The translations under genes and the position numbers were made by a program. The notes beneath the pieces were generated by a model. That model searched no databases. It saw only the letters and a list, made by a program, of their open reading frames with translations, and was not told the DNA's origin. Shown here one piece after another: positions 54,066 through 63,411 of a DNA stretch of 64,000 nucleotides. The stretch covers positions 49,505 to 113,504 of the forward strand of contig NZ_CDBI01000077.1 of NCBI RefSeq assembly GCF_000820025.1. Direction: 5' to 3'. The stretch is from Aeromonas popoffii. GTDB lineage: Bacteria > Pseudomonadota > Gammaproteobacteria > Enterobacterales > Aeromonadaceae. Numbering within the stretch: the first letter of the stretch is position 1; each line of letters starts with the position of its first letter.

Positions 54066-55037
54066 TCAGAGCCAGCCGCGCTCCTTGTAGTAGCGGGCAG
54101 CCCCTTCATGCAGCGGCGCAGAGAGTCCCACCTTGATCATGTCGGCCTCTTGCAGGTCGGCGAAGGCCGGGTGCAGGCGCTTGAAGCGATCCAGGTTGCC
54201 GAACACCGACTTGACCAGCTGATAGACCACTTCCGGATCTGTCTTGGCGCTGGTGGAGAGCACCGCCTTGCCGCCGATAGACGGGGTTGGCTGGTCGCTG
54301 CCCTTGTAGATGCCGCCAGGGATTTCAGCCTTGCTGTAGTAGCTCTTCTCGGCCAGCAGCTTGTCGATATCCGCGCCGGTCACCGGTACCAGTACCGCAT
54401 CGGTCGTGGTGGAGGCTTCCTGGATGGCGCCGTTCGGGTGACCGACGAAGTAGCTCATGGCGTCGATGTTGTTGTCGCCGAGGGCGGAGGCCTGCTCGGC
54501 CGGTTTCAGTTCGGAGACCAGGCCGAAGTCACCCTTCTTCCAACCTTTGACCGCCATTATCTCTTCCATGGTGTCACGCTGGCCGGAGCCCGGGTTGCCG
54601 ATGTTGACGCGCTTGCCCTTCATGTCGTCGAAGCCGGCGATGTTGGCATCACGGCGCGCCAGTATGGTGAACACTTCGCTCTGCAGGGAGAGGACGGCAC
54701 GCATGTCATCCATGGCCCCTTCAGCCTGGAAGGGGGGCAGGCCTTTCATCGCCTTGTATTGATGGTCGGACTGCATGATACCGAAGTTGAACTCACCGCT
54801 GCGGATACCGTTGACGTTGGCCACACCGCCACCGCTGGCCGGGGCGTTGCACTTGATCTGGTGATCGGCAACGCCGCGATTGAGGAAGCGGCAGATAGAC
54901 TGGCCAGCGACATAGTAAACACCGGTCTGACCGCCAGTGCCTATGGTCACGAAGCGCTCCTGCGCCTGCAGCGGACCACCAAACGAAACACCGACCAGGG
55001 CAGCCGACAGGGCACACGCCAGGGAAAATCCTTTCAT
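54066..55037 (-). CDS. TAXI-family TRAP solute-binding protein
   Basis: A 323-residue periplasmic protein read from ATG 55037 (MKGFSLACALSAALVGVSFG, signal peptide then LQAQERFVTIGTGG), with AAGGA 8 nt upstream. Family motifs: GTGGQTGVYYVAGQSICRFL and ASGGGVANVNGIRSGEFNFG. It delivers substrate to the fused permease, whose gene follows after about 106 bp. TAXI proteins have often glutamate, glutamine or other ligands; not resolved here. Confidence 0.9.
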   Translation of the reverse strand: MKGFSLACALSAALVGVSFGGPLQAQERFVTIGTGGQTGVYYVAGQSICRFLNRGVADHQIKCNAPASGGGVANVNGIRSGEFNFGIMQSDHQYKAMKGLPPFQAEGAMDDMRAVLSLQSEVFTILARRDANIAGFDDMKGKRVNIGNPGSGQRDTMEEIMAVKGWKKGDFGLVSELKPAEQASALGDNNIDAMSYFVGHPNGAIQEASTTTDAVLVPVTGADIDKLLAEKSYYSKAEIPGGIYKGSDQPTPSIGGKAVLSTSAKTDPEVVYQLVKSVFGNLDRFKRLHPAFADLQEADMIKVGLSAPLHEGAARYYKERGWL

Positions 55038-55452
55038 GTTGTTCATCCTTTTTGATTGATTCAGCTCGCCCGTTCCACGGGCGAATGCCGGACAAACCAC
55101 CGTTCTGCACCGGTGGTCATCCATGACCTCTATATGAGGAATCGGGTGAACGGCGAGCGTTCCCCAAAAAGCCACCAGCATCCTGTGGTGAGACAGTCGG
55201 CGTCATGCCAACCGAAGATAATTGACCCGGAGGGGATCAATCAAAGCGTCATAGCGGCTTCGATTAAGCACATGGAGCCAACATAAATCAAACAAAAACA
55301 CAAAATGATGGATATGAATGACGAGAAATTTGAAGCCGATCATTAATTTACTGCTCGGGGATTAATTGGATGTGCTACCGGTTGGCAGGCGGGAGGATAG
55401 AGATAAGATTCTTTTGCAGCCCTTTACTGGCAAGGGCTGCAACCTTGTTGAC
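55038..55452. other. Intergenic region between TAXI gene and oligopeptidase gene
   Basis: 415 bp. AT-rich DNA (55270-55350) probably holds the TRAP operon promoter; I found no clear boxes. Near the oligopeptidase stop is a perfect 11-bp hairpin TTGCAGCCCTT/AAGGGCTGCAA (55414-55442) with a 7-nt loop but no T-run, so a Rho-independent stop is not clear. Confidence 0.5.
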
Positions 55453-57609
55453 TTATGCTTTTGGCTTGGCCAGATCCAGGATAAACGCAAACTCCAGCGC
55501 GATATCCTCATAAGCCTTAAAGCGACCGGACTTGCCGCCGTGACCGGCATCCATGTCGGTATTCAGCAACAACTTGTTATCATCCGTCTTCAGCTCGCGC
55601 AGCTTGGCCACCCACTTGGCAGGCTCCCAATACTGTACCTGGGAGTCATGCAGCCCCGTGGTCACCAGCATGTTCGGGTAGGCCTGTGCCTTGACCTGAT
55701 CGTAGGGGCTATAAGCCTTCATGTAGTCGTAATAACGCTTCTGGTTCGGGTTGCCCCACTCGTCGTACTCCCCGGTGGTGAGGGGAATGGATTCGTCGAG
55801 CATGGTAGTGACCACGTCGACAAAGGGCACCTGAGCCACCACGCCACGATAGAGCTGGGGCGCCTGATTGATGACAGCCCCCATCAGCAGGCCGCCGGCG
55901 CTGCCGCCCATGGCGTAGACCTGATCCCTGGCGCCATAACCCTGCGCCATCAGCGCCTCGGTCACGTCGATGAAGTCGTTGAAGGTATTCTGCTTTTTCA
56001 GCAGTTTGCCGTCTTCATACCAGTGGCGGCCCAGCTCCTCGCCGCCCCGAATGTGGGCGATGGCATAGACGAAGCCCCGGTCCAGCAGGCTCAGGCGAGC
56101 CGTGCTGAAATCGGGATCCATGCTGGCGCCGTAAGAGCCATAGCCGTAGACCAGTAACGGATTTTTTTGCGACCCGGCACTCTCTTTCTTGAACAGATCC
56201 GTGCGATAGACCAGCGACACCGGCACGGTCACCCCATCGCGGGCGGTCACCCAGAGGCGCTCGCTGGCATACAGCTCCGGCTTGAAGCCCGCCACCGCTT
56301 GCTGTTTGAGCAGGGTACGCTTGCCGCTGGCCATATCCAGCTCATAGGTGGACGACGGTGTGGTCATGGAGGAGTAACCGTAGCGCAGCTGGCTGGTCTC
56401 CGGTTCCGGGTTGTAGGCAAGCCAGGTGACATAGGCGGGATCGTCGAAGGCGATCTCTTTCTGCTCGCCGCTCTGCCAGTTGATCTGACGCAGCCGGGTC
56501 AGCCCCTGATTGCGCTCCTCCAGCACCAGCCACTCCTTGAACAGGGCATAGCTCTCCAGCAACACGTCCGGATTGGGGGCAATCACCGCCTTCCAGCGCT
56601 CGACCGGGCTCTCCTTGGTCTCGTACAGGCCGAAGTTCTTGCCGTCCTTGTTGGATCGCACATAAAAGCGACCACGGTAGTGATCCAGGCTGTATTCGTG
56701 ATCCACCTGACGGGGCAGGAACAGCCGTGGAGCCTGGGTCGGCACGTTGGCGTCGATGAGGCGCGCCTCGCCCGTGGTGGTGCTGGAGAGGGCGATGACG
56801 ATGAAATCTTCCGAGGTGGTGGCGTAGAGGCTGACGTAGAAGGTGTCATCCTTCTCCTCATACACCAGAGTGTCTTTCGCCGGATCCGAGCCAAGCTCAT
56901 GGCGATAGACCTGATAGGGCAACAGGGTCTTGGGGTGTTTGCGCACATAGAACACCGTCTTGCTGTCGTTGGCCCACACCAGGTTGCCCGAGGTGTTCGG
57001 AAGCGACTCGGCCGCCCACTTGCCGCTCTCCAGATCGAGGAACTGGATCTGGTACTGGCGGCGAGAGAGGAAATCTTCCGCCACCGCCAGCCAGCGGTTG
57101 TTGCGGCTCACCTCCAGGGCGCCAAGGGCGTAGAACTCGTGCCCCTCTGCGCGCTGGTTGCTGTCGAGCATCAGCTCGGGCTCCTGCGACCCTTCCACCT
57201 TGCTGCGGGAATAGATGCCGTACTCCTTGCCCGGCTCATAGCGGGTCTGGTAACGGTAGCCATTCTTCACATAGGGTACGGACTCATCCTGCTGGGGAAT
57301 GCGGGCCACCATCTCCTGGTAGAGCTGGTCTCGCAGCGGCCTGGTTGGCTTGAGCATGGCCTCGGTATAGGCGTTCTCCGCCTCCAGGTAGGCCAGCACC
57401 TCGGGTTTCTGGCGCTCGTCATCGCGCAGCCAATAGTAGTTGTCGACCCGGGTATCTCCGTGTTTCTTGATGGTGTGAGGGTGTTTGGTGGCCACGGGAG
57501 GCTGGATAAGGGTATCGCTTGTGGGCATGGCGGACTCATCATTGGCATATGAACAGGGAACGGCGGCCAGGCAAGCCAGCAGCAGAAGCCCTCGGGAAAA
57601 GGTAAACAT
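55453..57609 (-). CDS. ptrB: Oligopeptidase B with signal peptide
   Basis: A 718-residue S9 serine peptidase read from ATG 57609 ([20 protein letters not shown]), with AAAGGA upstream. The N-terminus is a signal peptide (cleavage near YAN), unlike cytoplasmic E. coli PtrB. A beta-propeller (about 100-430) precedes the alpha/beta-hydrolase domain. Catalytic Ser is in [10 protein letters not shown], Asp is near [15 protein letters not shown], His in [11 protein letters not shown]9A oligopeptidase B cleaves short peptides after Arg/Lys. It would act in the periplasm or outside. Confidence 0.9.
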   Translation of the reverse strand: MFTFSRGLLLLACLAAVPCSYANDESAMPTSDTLIQPPVATKHPHTIKKHGDTRVDNYYWLRDDERQKPEVLAYLEAENAYTEAMLKPTRPLRDQLYQEMVARIPQQDESVPYVKNGYRYQTRYEPGKEYGIYSRSKVEGSQEPELMLDSNQRAEGHEFYALGALEVSRNNRWLAVAEDFLSRRQYQIQFLDLESGKWAAESLPNTSGNLVWANDSKTVFYVRKHPKTLLPYQVYRHELGSDPAKDTLVYEEKDDTFYVSLYATTSEDFIVIALSSTTTGEARLIDANVPTQAPRLFLPRQVDHEYSLDHYRGRFYVRSNKDGKNFGLYETKESPVERWKAVIAPNPDVLLESYALFKEWLVLEERNQGLTRLRQINWQSGEQKEIAFDDPAYVTWLAYNPEPETSQLRYGYSSMTTPSSTYELDMASGKRTLLKQQAVAGFKPELYASERLWVTARDGVTVPVSLVYRTDLFKKESAGSQKNPLLVYGYGSYGASMDPDFSTARLSLLDRGFVYAIAHIRGGEELGRHWYEDGKLLKKQNTFNDFIDVTEALMAQGYGARDQVYAMGGSAGGLLMGAVINQAPQLYRGVVAQVPFVDVVTTMLDESIPLTTGEYDEWGNPNQKRYYDYMKAYSPYDQVKAQAYPNMLVTTGLHDSQVQYWEPAKWVAKLRELKTDDNKLLLNTDMDAGHGGKSGRFKAYEDIALEFAFILDLAKPKA

Positions 57610-57732
57610 GTCGCATCCTTTGCGCTTTAAAAGGGTTAGCAGACCTGAGCCTTGGCTCCTTGGATAGGGGATCAATCTGCCCCTTGTCGCCCCCAGTTGC
57701 AAGTTATCACCCCGTAAAACCCGCAAGAACAG

Positions 57733-57764
57733 GTAAAAGGGCCGCTATCTCGCGACAGCGGCCC
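57733..57764 (-). terminator. Terminator after the DUF411 gene
   Basis: Minus strand stem GGGCCGCT/AGCGGCCC with a loop that can pair internally (TCGCGA), then TTTT. Confidence 0.7.
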
Positions 57765-57845
57765 TCAAACCTGACCATGAGCGACACAGGTTCGCTCAGG
57801 TGTGCCTCACATGATGGAGTCGTGCCTGCTCATGGCCAGTTTGCG

Positions 57846-58277
57846 TCAGCCGGAGTAGCTCGACCAGACCCTGGTCGCGCCCTCATCACTGATGCTCAGC
57901 ACCTGGTAGGGCTGACCCGGAATATCCATGCCTGGCGCACTCTGGGGCATGCCCGGAATGGTCAGGCCGCGGATCGCCGGTTTTTCCTTGAGCAGCTTCT
58001 GCACATCGGCGGCGGGTACATGCCCCTCCACCACATAGCCATTCACCACACCCGTGTGGCAGGACGCCAGCTGCGGTGTGATGCCGTACTGCTGCTTGAT
58101 GGGATCGAGCTGCTCGGTTTCGACAACCTTGACCTCAAAGCCGTTCTCTTCCATGTGCTTGATCCAGGTCTTGCAACAGCCGCAATACTGGGACTTGTAG
58201 ACGGTCATCTGCTCCGCGGCCAGGGCGGAGAAGCTGACGGTACCGGCCAGCAGGGCCAGTAACAGGGACTTGTACAT
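57846..58277 (-). CDS. DUF411 exported metal-binding protein
   Basis: A 143-residue protein with signal peptide (MYKSLLLALLAGTVSFSALA). The mature part starts EQMTVYKSQYCGCCKTWIKH, a C-x-C-C cluster, and has a further Cys-His pair (QLASCHTGVV) and Met-rich sites (PGMPQSAPGMDIPG). The family is linked to copper or other metal handling. GAGGTGAG precedes the ATG. A gene of DUF2946-like type lies 49 bp upstream. Confidence 0.88.
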   Translation of the reverse strand: MYKSLLLALLAGTVSFSALAAEQMTVYKSQYCGCCKTWIKHMEENGFEVKVVETEQLDPIKQQYGITPQLASCHTGVVNGYVVEGHVPAADVQKLLKEKPAIRGLTIPGMPQSAPGMDIPGQPYQVLSISDEGATRVWSSYSG

Positions 58278-58326
58278 AACTCACCTCAGATAAGAAGAAA
58301 TACCCAAAAAAACAGGGGAACTCGAC

Positions 58327-58680
58327 TCAACCGGGATGACGGGGAGGACGATCCAGCCGCTCGAGCGGCACCTCAGGCGTGAACAGGGAGGGGGAGAGAA
58401 ACTGTGGCATATCCGGTTCCAGCACGGCCACCGTCAGGCTGTCGCTGGTGAGCACCGTCATGGCCAGCGCCGAGGTGAAGCTGCCGCATGGCATGGCCTT
58501 CTCCAGGGTGCGCTCGCTCTGGCTGCAATGGGGCGTCAGAGTACAGAGATCGGTCGCCGCCCGGCTGCCAAACGACATCAGCACCATCAGCAGACTCCAC
58601 AGAGGGAGCCAGCGGCGGGCGCGAGCAAGTTGGCGACGGGTCAGAACCATGACATGACTCATTGATCGGAGGAACCCCAT
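58327..58680 (-). CDS. Small exported protein, DUF2946-like
   Basis: A 117-residue protein with a hydrophobic N-terminal helix (WLPLWSLLMVLMSFGSRA) and three cysteines (DLCTLTPHCSQS, AMPCGSFTS). Such proteins often stand near copper genes. AGGGG precedes ATG 58680. It may be cotranscribed with the DUF411 gene. Confidence 0.65.
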   Translation of the reverse strand: MGFLRSMSHVMVLTRRQLARARRWLPLWSLLMVLMSFGSRAATDLCTLTPHCSQSERTLEKAMPCGSFTSALAMTVLTSDSLTVAVLEPDMPQFLSPSLFTPEVPLERLDRPPRHPG

Positions 58681-58890
58681 GGTAACCCCTGGCCCAGGGG
58701 GAGGGTCAAGCCCTCCCCTCTATGGTTGGATGTAAGTAGTCTGGCGGGGCGCGATTCACCCACGTATCCCCGCGTCCGGCGTTGCGCAATCTGATCCCGG
58801 AACTGGCGGGCTATTGCGCTTCTTGCTAACGTCGCAGCTCAATACATCTTCTTTTCACCGGTATTAGGCCCATCTTCAGGTTATGACCCC

Positions 58891-59490
58891 ATGAAACGCA
58901 TTCTGGTTATCTTTTCACACCCGGCCCTGCAGAGCTCCAGGGCCAACAAGCAGCTGCTGCAAGCTGTCTCCGACCTGGAGGGGGTCACGGTGCACGACCT
59001 CTACCAGCACTACCCGGACATGTTCATCAATGTGAAGCGGGAGCAGGCCCTGCTGTCGGAACACGACATCATCGTCTTTCAGCACCCCTTCTACTGGTAC
59101 TCCTGCCCCGCCATCATGAAGGAGTGGATGGATCTGGTGCTGGAGTATGGTTACGCCTACGGCCCCGAGTCCCACGCCCTCAAGGGCAAGCAGTGGCTGA
59201 GTGCCATCACCACGGGGGGTGCCCCCGACTCCTATTGCAGCGAAGGCTACAACAGCCGTCCGCTGCTCGACTTCCTGCTGCCGTTCCAGCAAACGGCGCA
59301 GCTGTGCGGCATGAGCTGGCTGCCACCGTTCGTGCTGCACTCCTTTCACAAGATCAAGGATCCGAAGGCGCTGCGTCGCTGTGGCCAGGATTATCGCCAG
59401 CTGCTGTGTGCCCTGCGCGACGAGCAACTGACCCCGGCCCAGCTCGGCGGCAGCCCCTATCTGCGGGATCTGCTGGAGGTGCTCTCATGA
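58891..59490 (+). CDS. kefG: KefG/KefF-like NAD(P)H oxidoreductase
   Basis: A 199-residue flavodoxin-fold protein: ILVIFSHPALQSSRANKQLL (phosphate loop), IVFQHPFYWYSCPAIMKEWM, and GKQWLSAITTGGAPDSY. These ancillary proteins activate Kef potassium efflux during electrophile stress. The gene is followed by kefB with a 22-codon mini-ORF between, ATGA at the stop. Start ATG has a weak site. Confidence 0.9.
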   Translation: MKRILVIFSHPALQSSRANKQLLQAVSDLEGVTVHDLYQHYPDMFINVKREQALLSEHDIIVFQHPFYWYSCPAIMKEWMDLVLEYGYAYGPESHALKGKQWLSAITTGGAPDSYCSEGYNSRPLLDFLLPFQQTAQLCGMSWLPPFVLHSFHKIKDPKALRRCGQDYRQLLCALRDEQLTPAQLGGSPYLRDLLEVLS

Positions 59491-59555
59491 AACACTGCCT
59501 GTCATTTGGCCGACCCTATGAGCCGGGCCAGAAATTCGAACGGAGGGCTGGCTGA
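59487..59555 (+). CDS. 22-codon mini-ORF bridging kefG and kefB
   Basis: ATG overlaps the kefG stop (ATGA), and the TGA overlaps the kefB start (TGATG). The 22 codons (MKHCLSFGRPYEPGQKFERR..) fill the gap exactly. Likely a coupling device; no homolog known to me. Confidence 0.35.
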   Translation: MKHCLSFGRPYEPGQKFERRAG

Positions 59556-61411
59556 TGGGTCACGGATTAATGTTTGATGCGCTTATCTACCTCTCGGCGG
59601 CGGTGATCGCCGTGCCGCTGGCCAAGCGCTGGGGACTGGGGTCCGTACTCGGCTACCTGCTGGCGGGCATCATCATAGGTCCCTTCCTGCTCGGGCTGGT
59701 GGGACAGCAGAAGGATGTGATGCACTTCGCCGAGTTCGGCGTGGTGCTGATGCTGTTTCTGGTCGGGCTGGAGCTGCGCCCTGCCCTGCTGTGGCAACTG
59801 AAGGGGCCCATCCTCGGCACCGGTGGCCTGCAGGTACTGCTCACCACAGGGGCCCTGACCGGGGTGGCTCATCTCATCGGCCTGCCCTGGCAACAGGGGC
59901 TGGCCATAGGTCTCATCCTGGCGCTATCGTCCACTGCCATCGTGCTGCAGAGTCTGCAAGAGCGCAAGCTGATGCAGAGCGAGAGCGGCCGCTCTGCCTT
60001 TGCAGTACTGCTGTTCCAGGATATCGCCGTCATTCCCATCTTGGCGATCCTGCCACTGCTCGCCATCGCGCCGGTGGCCAGCAATGGCGGCTCCGAGCTG
60101 GCTGGCTGGCAACACGGCCTGCTGGTGGTGGCGGCCATCTCCGGCATAGTGCTGGGTGGCCACTACCTGATGCGGCCGGTGTTTCGGGCCATAGCCCAAT
60201 CCCACATGCGGGAGATCTTCGTCGCTGCCGCCCTGCTGCTGGTGATTGCCATCGCCGTGTTGATGGAGTCGGTGGGGCTCTCCCCGGCGCTGGGCTCCTT
60301 CCTTGCCGGGGTGGTACTGGCCGACAGCGAATATCGCCACGAACTGGAGGCGGACATAGAGCCGTTCAAGGGACTCTTGCTCGGCCTGTTCTTCATGTCG
60401 GTAGGGGCCGGTATCAACTTCAGCCTGTTTGCCGAACACCCTTTCCTTATTCCGACGCTGGTGGTGGGGCTGATGGTGCTTAAATGGCTGGTGCTGATGG
60501 CGCTTGGCTTCATTATCCGCATCTCGCCGAGCCAGCGCTGGACCTTCGCGCTGGCGCTGGCACAAGGGGGGGAATTTGCCTTCGTGCTCTTCTCGTTTGC
60601 CGCCCAGAACAGGGTGCTACCCGGCGAGACCATTTCACTACTGACGTTAGTCGTGGCACTCTCCATGGCGCTGACGCCGCTCTTGCTGATCCTCAACGAT
60701 CGGGTGATCCAGCCCTGGTTCGATTACCGTACCCACAGCGACGCACCGCAACACGAGCAGCCTGAGCTGGTGGAACACCCCGTCATCATCGCTGGCTTCG
60801 GCCGCTTCGGCCAGATAGTGGGGCGTCTGCTGCATGGCCACGGCATCGGCACCACCATCCTCGAGCAGGATGCCAGTCAGATAGAGATGCTGCGCAAGTA
60901 CGGCTACCAGGTGTTCTATGGCGATGCCAGCCGGCTCGACCTGTTGCATGCCGCCGGCGCCCACAAGGCCAAACTGCTGGTGCTCTCTATCAACGATCCA
61001 GCCACCTCGCTCGAAGTAATTGAAATGGTGAAGAAACATTTCCCGCACCTTAAGATACTGGCGCGAGCCCAAGACAGACCTCACGCTCACGAGATCCTGC
61101 GCCAGGGCGTAGGCAGCGTGTATCGGGAAACCCTGGGTTCCGCCGTGGATCTGGGGGTGGAAGCCCTGACCCAGCTGGGATTTAGAGCCAACCAGGCCTG
61201 GCGGGCAGGACAGACCTTCAAACAGCACGACAACTGGTTGCTGCGGGAGCAGGTCAACTACCTGGACGACGAACACACCTATATCAACAAGAGCCTGCAA
61301 TACCGGGATATCCTCTCCGATCTGTTGCAAGACGATCAGGAAGGACAGGAGCGTATTCACGCTCACAACTGGAACAGCGGACTGCCCGACAACGACAAGG
61401 AAGCAATATGA
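59555..61411 (+). CDS. kefB: KefB/KefC-type glutathione-gated K+ efflux antiporter
   Basis: A 618-residue protein: CPA2 antiporter membrane domain (about 5-385, with VVLMLFLVGLELRP and ALSSTAIVLQSL) followed by an RCK/TrkA-N domain (HPVIIAGFGRFGQIVGRLL) that binds nucleotide and glutathione adducts. It lowers cytoplasmic pH by K+ efflux when electrophiles are detoxified by glutathione. GGAGGG lies 7 nt before the ATG. It overlaps sirB by 4 bp. Confidence 0.92.
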   Translation: MGHGLMFDALIYLSAAVIAVPLAKRWGLGSVLGYLLAGIIIGPFLLGLVGQQKDVMHFAEFGVVLMLFLVGLELRPALLWQLKGPILGTGGLQVLLTTGALTGVAHLIGLPWQQGLAIGLILALSSTAIVLQSLQERKLMQSESGRSAFAVLLFQDIAVIPILAILPLLAIAPVASNGGSELAGWQHGLLVVAAISGIVLGGHYLMRPVFRAIAQSHMREIFVAAALLLVIAIAVLMESVGLSPALGSFLAGVVLADSEYRHELEADIEPFKGLLLGLFFMSVGAGINFSLFAEHPFLIPTLVVGLMVLKWLVLMALGFIIRISPSQRWTFALALAQGGEFAFVLFSFAAQNRVLPGETISLLTLVVALSMALTPLLLILNDRVIQPWFDYRTHSDAPQHEQPELVEHPVIIAGFGRFGQIVGRLLHGHGIGTTILEQDASQIEMLRKYGYQVFYGDASRLDLLHAAGAHKAKLLVLSINDPATSLEVIEMVKKHFPHLKILARAQDRPHAHEILRQGVGSVYRETLGSAVDLGVEALTQLGFRANQAWRAGQTFKQHDNWLLREQVNYLDDEHTYINKSLQYRDILSDLLQDDQEGQERIHAHNWNSGLPDNDKEAI

Positions 61412-61794
61412 TTGCCTATTACCCCATGCTCAAACATCTGCATATGACTCTAGCCATCGTCAGCCTGCTGCTGTTTGTCTATCGCTGGATGCTCTCTCTC
61501 AACAGCAGTCCGCGCCTGCAACAGCGCTGGCTGAAGATAGCGCCCCACGTCAACGACACCTTTTTGCTGCTGTTCGGGTTCCTGTTGGCGGTCACGCTGC
61601 AGATGAGCCCGGGCCAGCAGCCCTGGCTGATGGCCAAGCTGATCGCACTGGTGGTCTACATAGGTCTCGGCGTCATGGCGCTCAAGCGACCAGCCCGCAA
61701 CCAGAAGCTGGTGGCCGGTGCCGCCGCGCTGGCCGTCTTCGGCTACATGGTGGGTGCAGCCATCACCAAGTCAGCCTGGTCCTGGCTGGCCTGA
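61408..61794 (+). CDS. SirB-family small membrane protein
   Basis: A 128-residue protein of the SirB family (once described as an invasion gene up-regulator). Four hydrophobic segments (MTLAIVSLLLFVYRWML, TFLLLFGFLLAVTLQM, LIALVVYIGLGVMAL, GAAALAVFGYMVGAAI). The ATG overlaps the kefB stop (ATGA), so it is the third gene of this operon. Function not known. Confidence 0.85.
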   Translation: MIAYYPMLKHLHMTLAIVSLLLFVYRWMLSLNSSPRLQQRWLKIAPHVNDTFLLLFGFLLAVTLQMSPGQQPWLMAKLIALVVYIGLGVMALKRPARNQKLVAGAAALAVFGYMVGAAITKSAWSWLA

Positions 61795-62000
61795 TCACAG
61801 AGCTTCATCTGGTGGAGGGGCCGAGCCCCTCCACATCATCTACTGCCTCTTCCTGCTATTTTTATTTTTTCCTCTCCAAAAAAACCGCAAGACAGCACTT
61901 TAATTTGCGATTTTCGCATCATTTAAAAGCCTCGATTGATCCCCGCCAAAACACATATTGGTTTTAATATCATCTAGTTACAGCATTTTGTATGAAAATG

Positions 62001-62014
62001 GCGACAGTTGTCGC
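62001..62014. promoter_or_regulatory. Operator-like inverted repeat 1 before the WYL gene
   Basis: GCGACA-GT-TGTCGC, perfect 6-bp arms. Shares the half-site TGTCGC with repeat 2. Confidence 0.65.
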
Positions 62015-62022
62015 AGCAAAAG

Positions 62023-62043
62023 TTGCGACATAGACTGTCGCAA
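62023..62043. promoter_or_regulatory. Operator-like inverted repeat 2 before the WYL gene
   Basis: TTGCGACA, 5-nt spacer, TGTCGCAA: perfect 8-bp arms, 48 bp before the ATG, next to a -10-like TAGGAT (62052-62057). Repression by the WYL protein or another factor is inferred. Confidence 0.65.
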
Positions 62044-62090
62044 GTCATGGCTAGGATACACTCAACGCTAAACCAGTGAAGGCATGCACC

Positions 62091-63077
62091 ATGAGTAAGA
62101 AGCTGTTACGACAACTGACCTTGGCGCGTTGCATCCCGCACCGCCCTTACAAGCTGACCGCCAGCCAACTCCAGGTAAAACTGGAAGAGGAAGGTATACA
62201 CGTCAGTCTGCGTACCGTGCAACGGGACCTGGAGGAGATGTCCGGCATGGGGTTGTTCGACCTCACTTCGGATGAACGCAGCAAACCCCACGGCTGGTGC
62301 TTCGAGCGCCATGGACTCAACGACTTCGCCAACATAATGCCGCTATCTCTGGCGGTGGCCCTGAAAACCTGGAGTGATCAGGCAAGCCAACTGCTGCCAG
62401 CAAGTGTGTTGACCGAATTAAACCCGCTGGTCGACAAGGCCAGTCAGGTGATCCGCGACAGCCAGAGTGAACTGGCCGAACGCTGGCTTGAAAGCGTGCA
62501 TCAGTCACCGCGCCCGTTTGCCGGCAACCCTGAGATCCGTCGCAGCACCCTGATCCGCGATGCCCTCTGGCGTGGTCGCAAATTCAGTGCCGAGATCCAG
62601 CGTGTCATCAAGGAACGTACCGTATGGCTCTGCTATGACCGCATCAATCCCCTCGGCATTCTGAATCAGGCCGACGGTCCCATACTGCTCTGTACCTTGT
62701 CCGAGCTGGATCCCAAGGTGTACGGCATACCGTTCGATCACATCAAGGGTGTGGAACTGACCAACTTCAGCGCGACCCAGCCGAAGGACTTCAATGTCCA
62801 GAAGCTGATCCGCGATCAGGGCTATCAGGACGTCAGTGGCCCAATCCGCTTCGTCGGTCGTATCGATGCCAACTGCCCGACGCTGGTCGATGGACAGATC
62901 CCGGGCCACAACCCGCGCATGACCCGCTACGATAAACGCAGCGTGGTAGTGGAGACCGAAGTACAGGACACCCCTGAATTTCGCACCTGGTTGAACAACA
63001 TGAGCGGCAACCTGGAAGTATTGGCGCCAGAGTCGCTGCGCAAGGCATATCCCACGCCTGGCAGCCGAGTCAGCTAA
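62091..63077 (+). CDS. WYL-domain helix-turn-helix transcriptional regulator
   Basis: A 328-residue regulator read from MSKKLLRQLTLARCI, with GAAGG upstream. An N-terminal DeoR-like winged helix (ASQLQVKLEEEGIHVSLRTV, QRDLEEMSGMGLFDL) is followed by a WYL-type domain (about 160-240), in which the usual W-Y-L reads W-L-C-Y-D (ERTVWLCYDRINPLG), and a WCX-like C-terminus. Such proteins often act as repressors or activators sensing nucleotides or DNA damage. Nested inverted repeats lie upstream. A terminator (63082-63109) follows. Confidence 0.85.
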   Translation: MSKKLLRQLTLARCIPHRPYKLTASQLQVKLEEEGIHVSLRTVQRDLEEMSGMGLFDLTSDERSKPHGWCFERHGLNDFANIMPLSLAVALKTWSDQASQLLPASVLTELNPLVDKASQVIRDSQSELAERWLESVHQSPRPFAGNPEIRRSTLIRDALWRGRKFSAEIQRVIKERTVWLCYDRINPLGILNQADGPILLCTLSELDPKVYGIPFDHIKGVELTNFSATQPKDFNVQKLIRDQGYQDVSGPIRFVGRIDANCPTLVDGQIPGHNPRMTRYDKRSVVVETEVQDTPEFRTWLNNMSGNLEVLAPESLRKAYPTPGSRVS

Positions 63078-63081
63078 CCCA

Positions 63082-63109
63082 AAAAAGCCGAGCTCAGCCT
63101 CGGCTTTTT
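63082..63109 (+). terminator. Terminator of the WYL gene
   Basis: AAAAAGCCGAG stem with CTCGGCTTTTT, loop CTCAGC. Confidence 0.9.
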
Positions 63110-63411
63110 GTATGCTTTTCAAGCATGTTTTTTCAACTACTTTTTAACTCTTATCCGCTGAATTGAGCCCCTTTGTACCCTCGTTTTCCCCCAGTTTTTG
63201 CGTGTGAGAGATCCGCCATCACTGCTGTAAGAGGCCGCTGTGTTGACCCGTACGCGAAGGCGTCTTTGAATCTACACGCTTTCCAATGAAACAAACTAAG
63301 TTGATGATATATATATATTTACATTGTTAATGACTAGGTTTGATCAAGCTGGCTCATACTGATAACCGCCCAAACGCCCTTGTTCCTCTGTGGGGTTCCC
63401 TTAATATGGGC
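63110..63411 (+). promoter_or_regulatory. CsrB upstream region with GacA/UvrY-like half-sites and promoter
   Basis: Gene-free. TGTGAGAGATC (63203-63213) equals the first 11 bases of the E. coli UvrY site; a second half-site TGTAAG is near 63226. Both are about 185-210 bp before the RNA start. A promoter fits -35 TTGTTC (63380-63385), 16-nt spacer, -10 TAATAT (63402-63407). Confidence 0.55.
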
